Positions 31,903 to 38,491 of a DNA stretch of 38,491 nucleotides are shown here, one piece after another. Position 1 is the first letter of the stretch; every line of letters starts with the position of its first letter. Source of the DNA: a virus; the IMG/VR virus record IMGVR_UViG_3300023172_004031, positions 1-38,491 of that record. One strand, written 5' to 3'. The translations under genes were made by a program, and so were the position numbers. The notes beneath the pieces were generated by a model. The model saw only the letters and a list, made by a program, of their open reading frames with translations. It was not told the origin of the DNA and did no database searches.

Positions 31903-33270
31903 TTACCTTTCTAACACTAGAGGACAAGATTTTTGTATATCCATATTCCTATTCTTATCTAAAACTCTATTAAAATTTACAAAATCTTCATAGTATTTTT
32001 TATGTTTGTTATTTTCTATACAACTTTCTAACCAATTTATAACATTATTAAACTGTGTTTGCAAGTTATATTTTTCTTTTTCATCTTTCATTTGATTTTT
32101 TAATTTTTCTAGATCTATATCTTTTATTTTTTTAATACTATCTTGTAATATACCAATAGGTAATACATTTGAATGCAAATGTTTTGGCCATTGTAATCTT
32201 GATGTATGCCAGTTACAACCAAGCTCATTTATAATCCATAATCCTGTTTCTGACAAATAAGGAGTATTTAATGCTTGAACTGTTGTAGTTGCTTTAATTT
32301 CTATTTTATCTTTTAATTCTTTTTTTGCTATTGTAATATTTTCTTTAAGAACACTATTATCTGCACCATGCCTAATGTATTCATTTCTTATTGGATCACC
32401 ATCAATACTTATTGTTAATTTTACCTGTTTAAATTTTTTCCATAGATCAATTATATCCATTTTTTTATTAAAATTTAATTTGCTTAAATTAGTACTGTAT
32501 TTTAAAATAATGTTTTCTGTACTAATATTGTCTTGATCTACTAGTATGTTAATAATTTTAAACACCAAAGGATCTAACAAAGGTTCGCCACCTGCAAATT
32601 CAATTTCATCTAATGATGGTGCTAGTTCTTTAAACTCATCTATAAATTTTTCTTGTTGTTCAAATAAATTTATCAAAGGTGTTTTATTCATGTTGAATCG
32701 CTTGATATCATTTTCAACTGGTTCACGATCTCCTTCTGGATAAAACTCTTTTACACTATCCCAATCTGCCATCCATGGTGTTGAGTCTTTTGGCCAACAC
32801 ATACGACACTTAAAGTTACACAAATTAGAAGGCTTTAATTCTAGTACAGGTATTTGAAATGGAAATGTAGATGTATTTCCTTTATAAAATTCTAACCAAG
32901 AACTAACATTGTTGTGATAATCGTCTAACCTTGCAATATTTTGTCCTTGCCTTAAACTCATAATTCCTTTTGCTTCCATAGACCAACAATTGGCACACTC
33001 TTTTAGTTTGGTTTTATCACCTTTGATCATTGCTTCTCTAACAGAATTCATTTTGTTGCTGTACCAAATATCTTTAAATGTTGTATCAGCCGCATCTGCA
33101 ATTTTGTGTGAGCGACAACACAATTTGATTTGTCCGTTAGGGGTAGTGCTTAGATGAATAAAAGGTTGAATACAAAAAGTTTCTTTATTAAAATCATAAT
33201 CTAAGTTTTTAGACAAATTTTCAATCTTACTTAGAGAGTATTCTGTGTGTTCTTTATTTGAATTAGGCAT
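31903..33270 (-). CDS. Twitch-type radical SAM protein 13 (outside the main array)
   Basis: The 455-aa protein has a 30-residue leader before TFCIQPFIHLSTTPNG, then Cys51-Cys52, CANC (Cys92, 95), CNFKCRMC (Cys151, 155, 158), AGGEPLLDP and IDGDPIRNEYIRHGAD. The C-terminal LDKNRNMDIQKSCP matches the array signature. CNFKC rather than CNLKC is shared with protein 12. It sits between nadE and speD, both of which handle nucleotide or SAM metabolism. Confidence 0.88.
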   Translation of the reverse strand: MPNSNKEHTEYSLSKIENLSKNLDYDFNKETFCIQPFIHLSTTPNGQIKLCCRSHKIADAADTTFKDIWYSNKMNSVREAMIKGDKTKLKECANCWSMEAKGIMSLRQGQNIARLDDYHNNVSSWLEFYKGNTSTFPFQIPVLELKPSNLCNFKCRMCWPKDSTPWMADWDSVKEFYPEGDREPVENDIKRFNMNKTPLINLFEQQEKFIDEFKELAPSLDEIEFAGGEPLLDPLVFKIINILVDQDNISTENIILKYSTNLSKLNFNKKMDIIDLWKKFKQVKLTISIDGDPIRNEYIRHGADNSVLKENITIAKKELKDKIEIKATTTVQALNTPYLSETGLWIINELGCNWHTSRLQWPKHLHSNVLPIGILQDSIKKIKDIDLEKLKNQMKDEKEKYNLQTQFNNVINWLESCIENNKHKKYYEDFVNFNRVLDKNRNMDIQKSCPLVLER

Positions 33271-33276
33271 GACATT

Positions 33277-34047
33277 TTATTGTTTTTTAAATATTGGTAT
33301 TGGTTGCATTTTATGTAGGTTTGGTTTTCTTATACTATGATATTTATGTAATAAATCAATGTCTCCTATAGATAAAAATTTTTCTTCGCTTTCATCTATA
33401 ATTGTTTCATCTAACATCATAGCTCTTTCCATTTGTTCATAGGTTAGTCCGCCTAGTTGATCTAAATCAGTTCTGCCATCTTCCCACAAACCATCTGTAG
33501 GTGGTGCATCTATAATTTCTTGTAGTATGTTTAAATCTTTGCCTAACTGCCATACTTGTGATTTCATTAGATCAGCAATTGGAGATATGTCTACACCACC
33601 ATCACCGTACTTGGTATAAAATCCAATGCCAAAGTCTTCTACCTTGTTGCCTGTTCCAACAACTAATCCTTTTGTGGCTCCGGCAATGTGATGCAGTGCC
33701 GCCATTCTTATTCTTGATTTAGAATTAGCAAAAGCATGTTGATTGTTAAAATCAATCTGCATTTCAAATTTAAATGCATTATAAGTAGTGTCTAGATCAG
33801 TTATAATGTGTTTAACATTTGTAAATTTGTTAACCAACCATTCACCGTGTTTAATACTTAGATCGTGTTGTGATTGTATTTGTTTGATTGGCATTGATAC
33901 CGCATACACAGGCAATTCTGTCATAGCACACAAAGTGCTAACCACAGAAGAATCAATGCCTCCTGATATGCCTACAACTAAAGTTTTACGATTATTAGTT
34001 TGTGCATAATCTTTGATCCAATTTGAAATTTGATCTTGTATTTGCAA
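33277..34047 (-). CDS. nadE: NH3-dependent NAD+ synthetase
   Basis: The 256-aa protein has the pyrophosphatase-loop motif GISGGIDSS (26-34), GTGNKVEDFGIGFYTKYGDG and DGRTDLDQLGGLTYE, all typical of NadE. It amidates nicotinic acid adenine dinucleotide to NAD using ATP. The glutaminase domain is absent, so free ammonia is the nitrogen donor. The start is a TTG at 34047 with AGGAG about nine bases upstream; the bS21 stop lies between them. A phage could use it to keep NAD supply during infection. Confidence 0.92.
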   Translation of the reverse strand: MQIQDQISNWIKDYAQTNNRKTLVVGISGGIDSSVVSTLCAMTELPVYAVSMPIKQIQSQHDLSIKHGEWLVNKFTNVKHIITDLDTTYNAFKFEMQIDFNNQHAFANSKSRIRMAALHHIAGATKGLVVGTGNKVEDFGIGFYTKYGDGGVDISPIADLMKSQVWQLGKDLNILQEIIDAPPTDGLWEDGRTDLDQLGGLTYEQMERAMMLDETIIDESEEKFLSIGDIDLLHKYHSIRKPNLHKMQPIPIFKKQ

Positions 34048-34052
34048 AGGAC

Positions 34053-34385
34053 CTATCTCCTTTTGTGTTTTTTTGGTAAGGAGCCAAACTCTTCTATTTC
34101 TCGTTCACGTCTTAATTTTGCCGCTCTACGAACTGCACGTTTTTTATCTTCACGTTTTATAAAAGAAGGTTTTGAGTAATAGCGTCTATCACGAAGTTCT
34201 TGCATTACTCCTTCTTTCAACAGCATTTTTTTAAGTTTACGCATAGCACGGTCTACATTGTTATCTACAACTGCTACAGCCATACCAGGTAACTTTGGAG
34301 GTCTTGCTTTTTTAAAGTCCTTTTTCTTATGACCTATGTCAAAGGATTGGACATCATATTTTTGTCTAGGTTTTGAAGTTTTCAT
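34053..34385 (-). CDS. rpsU: Ribosomal protein bS21, long form
   Basis: The 110-aa protein contains the bS21 core VDNNVDRAMRKLKKMLLKEG, then LRDRRYYSKPSFIKREDKK and a basic tail. The core is preceded by about 37 extra residues, making it longer than the usual 60-75 aa. bS21 binds near the anti-SD of 16S rRNA and affects initiation. Viral bS21 is known from Pelagibacter phages. The ATG at 34385 has no SD, and a TTGACA/TAAAAT promoter ends eight bases upstream, so it may be leaderless. Confidence 0.9.
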   Translation of the reverse strand: MKTSKPRQKYDVQSFDIGHKKKDFKKARPPKLPGMAVAVVDNNVDRAMRKLKKMLLKEGVMQELRDRRYYSKPSFIKREDKKRAVRRAAKLRREREIEEFGSLPKKHKRR

Positions 34386-34393
34386 AATAGTTT

Positions 34394-34421
34394 ATTTTAG
34401 CATCATTAGATTATTTGTCAA
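34394..34421 (-). promoter_or_regulatory. Sigma70-like promoter for bS21
   Basis: TTGACA (34416-34421), a 16-bp spacer and TAAAAT (34394-34399) lie on the minus strand, ending eight bases before the ATG. The -35 box contains the IF-3 stop codon TGA. It would give a leader of only a couple of bases. Confidence 0.62.
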
Positions 34422-34972
34422 CTCTTTTTTGCATCATTATCTTTACAAACAACTGCTAATATTCTATTCCCAGTTTGTTTTGGTTCAGAATCAAATTTAG
34501 TGTTAGATAACTGCTTGATTATCATTGTTACTTGGTCAACAAACATTCTACCATTTGGAATTTCTCTACCTCTTAATTTCATAACTATTTTAACTTTATC
34601 ACCATCATCTATAAATTCTTGTGCTTTTTTAAGTTTTACATTAAGATCATGCACATCAATATTTGGCCTAAATTGTAGTTCACGCAGTTCTACTCTATTT
34701 TGCCTTTCTATTTTCTTTTTTTGTTTTTCTTTTTTTTGTCTTTCATAATTCCATTTACCAAAATCTTGTATTTTACAAACAGGAGGATCTGCTTTAACAG
34801 TTGTACAGATCAAATCTAATCCTAGTTCTTTGGCTTTGGCAAGAGCTGTTTTACTATCAACTACACCTATAAATGCTCCATTGGGATCGATCAATCTAAT
34901 TTTAGGAAATGTAATTGCTGAATTTAACAGTACACTTGGTTGAGAAAACTTATTACGAAATGGTTTTTTCAC
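34418..34972 (-). CDS. infC: Translation initiation factor IF-3
   Basis: The 184-aa protein has both IF-3 domains: PKIRLIDPNGAFIGVVDS and LDLICTTVKADPPVCKIQDFGK (N-terminal), then a Lys-rich linker and VELRELQFRPNIDVHDLNVKL with IVMKLRGREIPNGRMFVDQ (C-terminal). IF-3 controls start-codon choice on the 30S subunit. The start is GTG at 34972, overlapping the ClpX stop by one base (TAGTG). Bacterial infC usually precedes rpmI and rplT; here bS21 follows instead. This context suggests a captured gene. Confidence 0.92.
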   Translation of the reverse strand: MKKPFRNKFSQPSVLLNSAITFPKIRLIDPNGAFIGVVDSKTALAKAKELGLDLICTTVKADPPVCKIQDFGKWNYERQKKEKQKKKIERQNRVELRELQFRPNIDVHDLNVKLKKAQEFIDDGDKVKIVMKLRGREIPNGRMFVDQVTMIIKQLSNTKFDSEPKQTGNRILAVVCKDNDAKKS

Positions 34973-36231
34973 TAGGCGTTGCTTTTCTTTTCTTTAGATT
35001 CAAAAATAATCATTGGTTCATTTTCTTCTAAAATTACTTTGTCGTTGATCACTATCTTTTCTGCATGTTGTTGTTTTAGTTTAGGTAACTCATACTGTAA
35101 CTGAAGCAACACTTTTTCAAGAACAGAACGCAATCCTCTAGCACCAATGTCTTTTTCTAATGCCTGTTTTGCTACACAATCTACTGCTTCTTTGGTAAAT
35201 TCTAATTTTATACCATCAAGTTTAAACATTTTTTCAAATTGTTTTAATACTGCGTTTTTTGGTTTGACTAGAACTTCTTTAAGATCGCTGTGTGTTAAAC
35301 TATGACAAGCAACTACTACAGGTAGTCTACCAACCATTTCAGGTATTAGACCAAATTTAACAACATCATCTGGTTGTACCTTTGATAGTATTTGATCTAT
35401 TTTTTCTTGTGTTTCGACTGTGGACATGAATCCCATAGTTGAATTTACATTTAATCTACGTTTTACAATTTCATCTAAACCAACAAATGCTCCTCCACAT
35501 ACAAATAATATGTTTGTAGTGTCAACTTCAATCATTTCTTGCTGTGGGTGTTTTCTACCGCCTTGTGGCGGAACTCTAACCACCGTACCTTCAAGTAACT
35601 TTAAAAGTGCTTGTTGCACACCTTCACCTGATACATCTCTTGTAATTGATGTTGATTCTGACTTTCTAGATTTTTTGTCTACTTCGTCAATATAAACAAT
35701 ACCGCGTTGGGCTCTATCAACATCAAAATCACAACTTTGTAATAATCTTAAAATGATATTTTCTACATCATCGCCCACATAGCCACTTTCAGTTAGTGTG
35801 GTTGCATCTGCTTGAGCAAAAGGTACATCTAGATAATCTGCAATCTTTTTGGCAAGCAGTGTTTTACCACAGCCTGAAGGACCAACTAACAGTACATTTG
35901 ATTTTTCTAATTCTACATCATCAACGACGGGATTGTTTAATCTCTTATAGTGATTGTAAACTGCAACACTTAAAACTTTCTTTGCTTGATCTTGACCAAT
36001 AACATGTTGATCTAGATGTGTTTTTAATTCTTCTGGTATAATTTCTTTAAGTTTATGTGTGTGAACTTTCTCATGTGAATTTTGTAAATCATTTTCTTCT
36101 AATATTGAATGGCATAGTTGCACACATTCATTACAAATATAAACCTTTGGGCCTGCTATTAATTTTCTTACTTGAGCTCTTTCTTTACCACAAAACGAAC
36201 ACGAGTAAGCATCATCTTTTTTCTTTGGCAT
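34972..36231 (-). CDS. clpX: ATP-dependent protease ATPase subunit ClpX
   Basis: The 419-aa protein has an N-terminal zinc-binding domain (Cys11, Cys14, Cys33, Cys36), Walker A GPSGCGKT (117-124), the pore loop GYVGDD (150-155), Walker B VYIDEVDK (179-186) and RLPVVV near sensor 2. The ClpP-docking IGF loop is present as MGF in NSTMGFMST. It unfolds tagged proteins and feeds ClpP. ClpP is 11 kb away rather than adjacent as in many bacteria. The ATG at 36231 has AAGGA upstream and follows a small ORF by one base. Confidence 0.95.
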   Translation of the reverse strand: MPKKKDDAYSCSFCGKERAQVRKLIAGPKVYICNECVQLCHSILEENDLQNSHEKVHTHKLKEIIPEELKTHLDQHVIGQDQAKKVLSVAVYNHYKRLNNPVVDDVELEKSNVLLVGPSGCGKTLLAKKIADYLDVPFAQADATTLTESGYVGDDVENIILRLLQSCDFDVDRAQRGIVYIDEVDKKSRKSESTSITRDVSGEGVQQALLKLLEGTVVRVPPQGGRKHPQQEMIEVDTTNILFVCGGAFVGLDEIVKRRLNVNSTMGFMSTVETQEKIDQILSKVQPDDVVKFGLIPEMVGRLPVVVACHSLTHSDLKEVLVKPKNAVLKQFEKMFKLDGIKLEFTKEAVDCVAKQALEKDIGARGLRSVLEKVLLQLQYELPKLKQQHAEKIVINDKVILEENEPMIIFESKEKKSNA

Positions 36232-36232
36232 T

Positions 36233-36457
36233 CTAATCCTTTTTATCTATTTTACCAACATAAGGTTTAATCCAACCAACCGATTTAGGTTTATCTTTTG
36301 ATTGTTTTAAATTATCGGCTTTCATTGTTTTATTTATAATAACACGATTTTGCTCTGTGTCAATCTCTTTTTTGGATTCTACTAAAGATACATTTAGATT
36401 TTCACGAAACTTCATGATAATTTCTGGCCTTCCCATTAACTGGTTCAGTTCTACCAT
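36233..36457 (-). CDS. Lys/Asn/Asp-rich ORF, perhaps the frameshifted tail of the coiled-coil protein
   Basis: From the ATG at 36457 this ORF encodes 74 residues beginning [17 protein letters not shown] and ending [14 protein letters not shown]. There is no good SD. The same frame stays open upstream to about 36580, where an A-run ends the coiled-coil gene. A -1 slip there would join both frames and add about 113 residues. As a stand-alone gene, initiation at 36457 or at an internal ATG at 36325 (five bases after a TATAAATA box) is possible. No family recognised. Confidence 0.45.
   Translation of the reverse strand: MVELNQLMGRPEIIMKFRENLNVSLVESKKEIDTEQNRVIINKTMKADNLKQSKDKPKSVGWIKPYVGKIDKKD
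36331..36338 (-). promoter_or_regulatory. Internal TATAAATA box, five bases before an in-frame ATG
   Basis: An exact late consensus on the minus strand lies inside the 36233-36457 ORF. An ATG at 36325 follows at the same five-base distance seen at the ExbB-like and coiled-coil genes, and would encode a 30-aa peptide. It also could serve clpX. It may be chance in AT-rich sequence. Confidence 0.35.
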
Positions 36458-36573
36458 TTGTTTGGCTGGTGGTTTGATATCAATTTCTTCAACTTTTATT
36501 TGATTATCATTGGATTTTTGTTTTTTAAACTCAACATTATCTTTTAAAGAAATATTTAGATTATCCTTATTCT

Positions 36574-37935
36574 CTAGTCTTTTTTTTTCTTAACTTGATC
36601 GTTTGATTTAACCTTAACTGTTTCATCAATATTAATCACAGTTTTTTCTGGTTTATCTTCTAGACTTTTTTGATAATCTAACTGTTCTTGTAATTCTTGT
36701 TCTGCTTGTGAAAGTTTTTCGCGAAACTCATCTAGTTCTTTTTCATGTCTTTTTTTTAGATTGTTAACTTCTTTTTGATTATCTTCTGTTTTAGAATATC
36801 TTTTTACTAATTCCGGATCATACTGTTTTTCAAAACCTCTACCAAAACGTCTAATAAAAGACATATTGGCCGCAATTAAAAGCAATACAGCAAGTGGATC
36901 AAAAACAAATATAATAACAATAATAACCCAACGTACTGCTTCTTCTAATAGATCTTTGTCAGCATCTTGTCCATACACAAACTCTGCAATGTATTTTAAA
37001 GGTCCAACTTCAACTTCTAGTTTTTGCTGTTCCATTACTAGTACAAGTTTGTCTTCATTTACTATGTTCATTTCTTCTTGTTCTGTTTCAATAAGTATTT
37101 CTAATTCATTTATCTTAGTATCGATATCACCTGTTTTATTATTTGCTTCTGCTCTAAGAGATGTAATTGTTTCATTTATATCTTGTATTTGATTTTTATA
37201 ATTATCATCAATCTTTACAAGATCTTCTTTGAGTTGATTTTGTATTTCTACAATGAGTTTTTGTGCCGCAGAAGCAACAGCAAGTTCGTTTGATTTGGCT
37301 TGTTCTATTGCTTCGTCTAAACCTGATTTACTAAATGCACCTTTGTAACGTTCCTGCGCCGCGGTAATATCTGCATCTTTACGTTCTTTTGCCTGTTGAA
37401 TTCTGTCTTGTTGTAGTTGTATTTCTTTGTCTGCTTGGATTGTTAGTGCATCTTTTTCTTCTTTTATTCTAGCATATATGTTTGCTAGTTCTTGATTCTG
37501 TTTATCAATTAATATATCAACACGAACATTTTCACCACTGTTGAGTCTTGTAATTTCATTTGACCATCTTTCGATTTTAGTTTGAGAGCGTAAAAGTTTT
37601 TCTTCAATTTGATCTAACTGTAGAGACTGTGTAGATCCTAGCGATGCTTGTTCAACGTGTGCTTTAGATAAAAATCCAAATATACCCATTGATGTTATAA
37701 ACATCAATACTACAACTGCCGCACTCAAATAAGATTTAATAAGACGTGGGGCTACTTTCCAATTTTGGTATAGCCACGAAGCAGTTACTAGTTTACCTAC
37801 TTCAAGAACAGTCCCCATAATCATAATAGGAATTGCCGCCGCGGCAAAAATAGCCGCCAAGCCTGCAATTGAATAGTAAATTGCTACCGCTGAAATGCTG
37901 AGTGCAGTCAGCAATGTTATAATTGCCATGAACAT
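36574..37935 (-). CDS. Membrane protein with long coiled coil, 453 aa
   Basis: Three hydrophobic segments (about 3-24, 25-45, 70-90) lead into a coiled coil at about 95-305, rich in Glu, Gln and Lys heptads (QLDQIEEKLLRSQTKIERW). A further helix at about 335-360 (WVIIVIIFVFDPLAVLLLI) and a second coiled coil (about 375-430) follow. The end is Lys-rich: VKKKKD before TAG at 36574-36576. It resembles scaffold-like envelope proteins in design, but no family is recognised. The ATG at 37935 sits five bases after CATAAATA with no SD; a second ATG lies two codons later. Confidence 0.72.
   Translation of the reverse strand: MFMAIITLLTALSISAVAIYYSIAGLAAIFAAAAIPIMIMGTVLEVGKLVTASWLYQNWKVAPRLIKSYLSAAVVVLMFITSMGIFGFLSKAHVEQASLGSTQSLQLDQIEEKLLRSQTKIERWSNEITRLNSGENVRVDILIDKQNQELANIYARIKEEKDALTIQADKEIQLQQDRIQQAKERKDADITAAQERYKGAFSKSGLDEAIEQAKSNELAVASAAQKLIVEIQNQLKEDLVKIDDNYKNQIQDINETITSLRAEANNKTGDIDTKINELEILIETEQEEMNIVNEDKLVLVMEQQKLEVEVGPLKYIAEFVYGQDADKDLLEEAVRWVIIVIIFVFDPLAVLLLIAANMSFIRRFGRGFEKQYDPELVKRYSKTEDNQKEVNNLKKRHEKELDEFREKLSQAEQELQEQLDYQKSLEDKPEKTVINIDETVKVKSNDQVKKKKD
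36577..36588 (-). other. Candidate -1 ribosomal slippery site (A-run)
   Basis: Just before the TAG of the coiled-coil gene, three AAA codons follow AAG and precede GAC, giving a heptamer A AAA AAA in the correct register for a -1 slip. The -1 frame is then open for about 113 codons to the stop at 36233. No clear upstream SD-like or downstream stem stimulator was found, so a homopolymer indel is also possible. Confidence 0.4.
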
Positions 37936-37940
37936 ACTAT

Positions 37941-37948
37941 TATTTATG
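37941..37948 (-). promoter_or_regulatory. T4-type late promoter box (CATAAATA) for the coiled-coil gene
   Basis: The octamer is identical to that before the ExbB-like gene and ends five bases before the ATG at 37935. No SD lies between. It falls in the short gap after the QueD-like stop at 37961. Confidence 0.55.
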
Positions 37949-37960
37949 TGAAAAAATAGG

Positions 37961-38413
37961 TTATTCTATGCTGTAAATAGCCGAGTTTGCACCATGTTCT
38001 GCACATTCAACACTTACACAATAGCAACGATTATTTGTTGCTTCTCTGATCAATCCATCTGCATAGTTAAAGGCATGTTCGGCAAATTTCTCTGCGCCAA
38101 CACCATCAAAAGTAACAATGTCTATAAGATCTAATTTTTCTAGTTCTCTAAACTTTTCAAGATGTGGATCATTTATATCCAATGCTGTTTTGTGATCAAA
38201 GTGATCTTCTAGCCATTTTTTTAGTGGTTTAAGTCCACCAAAGTCTACTGCCCAGTTTTTATTATCTAATTCGTCACAGCCAAAAGTAAATTTAAATTGT
38301 AAACTGTATCCATGTAACAAATGACAATGTGAATGATCTGCGTTAGGTTGTCTGAACACACATGCAAGTCCTATATTGTGTCCATATGTTTTTGTACTAT
38401 AATGTTTTGCCAT
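37961..38413 (-). CDS. QueD-like 6-pyruvoyl/6-carboxytetrahydropterin synthase
   Basis: The 150-aa protein has HSHCHLLHGYSLQF, where Cys30 would be the catalytic Cys of the CxxxHGH motif, but the second His is Tyr (HGY). VDFGGLKPLKKW, a DHK segment and VECAEHGANSAIY follow, matching a divergent QueD-related subfamily I recall from alphaproteobacteria. QueD makes carboxytetrahydropterin for 7-deazaguanine synthesis, used in tRNA or phage DNA modification. The loss of one zinc His leaves the reaction uncertain. The ATG at 38413 has GGAG about seven bases upstream. Confidence 0.75.
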   Translation of the reverse strand: MAKHYSTKTYGHNIGLACVFRQPNADHSHCHLLHGYSLQFKFTFGCDELDNKNWAVDFGGLKPLKKWLEDHFDHKTALDINDPHLEKFRELEKLDLIDIVTFDGVGAEKFAEHAFNYADGLIREATNNRCYCVSVECAEHGANSAIYSIE

Positions 38414-38491
38414 ATTGGTCTCCTGTTTCTAACGGCAGAGTGTTTAGTGAGGGTTGACGTCTAGTCCTCATATGCAAAGTGCGTTGTAGCA
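38414..38491 (-). other. Window-edge segment with no assignable gene
   Basis: The 78 bases upstream of the QueD-like gene hold its SD. A minus-strand frame reading ATTHFAYED ends with TAG at 38461 and could be the C-terminus of a gene outside the window. The fragment is too short to identify. Confidence 0.3.

Noticed and set aside
33341-33348. CATAAATA on the minus strand within nadE
   Set aside because: It is inside coding sequence and has no ATG or gene start at a suitable distance.
1-38491. CRISPR arrays, rRNA genes, insertion sequences or integrase sites
   Set aside because: No regularly spaced direct repeats, rRNA segments, transposase or integrase motifs were seen on reading both strands.

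Overview
The window is 38.5 kb of AT-rich DNA with almost every gene on the minus strand. Genes are packed end to end, many sharing a base or a few bases between stop and start (TAATG, ATGA). The best reading is part of a large T4-like marine bacteriophage whose host is probably alphaproteobacterial. Supporting this are T4-type late promoter octamers (TATAAATA or CATAAATA) at sensible places, a phage-type ATP-dependent DNA ligase, a small heat-shock protein, SpeD, a QueD-like protein, a long bS21, and four CCA-encoding tRNA genes threaded between protein genes. No capsid, tail, terminase or polymerase gene is present, so phage origin is an inference. A streamlined marine bacterium or a chimeric assembly is the alternative.

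Layout in coordinate order (transcription mostly runs right to left). 1-3.3 kb: a TspO-like membrane protein cut by the window edge, small membrane and hypothetical proteins, DNA ligase and an OB-fold-like protein, behind a sigma70-like promoter that overlaps a perfect palindrome. 3.3-6.0 kb: a zinc-ribbon-like hypothetical, a HAD phosphatase, ferredoxin-NADP reductase, a short MTA/SAH-type nucleosidase and tRNA-Glu. 6.0-20.9 kb: eleven consecutive radical SAM genes, one fused to an aminotransferase-like domain. 20.9-24.0 kb: a methyltransferase-like gene, a three-repeat glycosyltransferase-like gene and ClpP. 24.0-25.9 kb: a SufT-like protein, Nfu, an FTR1 iron permease and ClpS. 25.9-27.6 kb: a membrane trio that includes ExbB-like and ExbD-like proteins. 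27.6-28.3 kb: the only plus-strand gene, a nitroreductase. 28.4-34.4 kb: Hsp20, a small hypothetical, two more radical SAM genes, tRNA-Ala, RimK, tRNA-Asp, tRNA-Val, SpeD, NAD synthetase and bS21. 34.4-38.4 kb: IF-3, ClpX, a coiled-coil membrane protein with a possible frameshifted tail, and the QueD-like protein.

The main discovery candidate is the set of 13 radical SAM genes together with what looks like its supply chain. FTR1 would bring in iron, Nfu and SufT-like proteins would help build Fe-S clusters, ferredoxin-NADP reductase could feed low-potential electrons, and the nucleosidase could remove 5'-deoxyadenosine and related by-products. The methyltransferase, glycosyltransferase and aminotransferase-like domains suggest the array builds or decorates a saccharide, peptide or nucleotide product. 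A second theme is control of host translation and proteolysis: IF-3, bS21, RimK, tRNAs, ClpX, ClpP and ClpS. A third is promoter architecture: several promoters sit so close to the ATG that leaderless mRNAs are predicted. No gene-free stretch exceeds 300 bases, and no CRISPR, rRNA or insertion sequence was seen.
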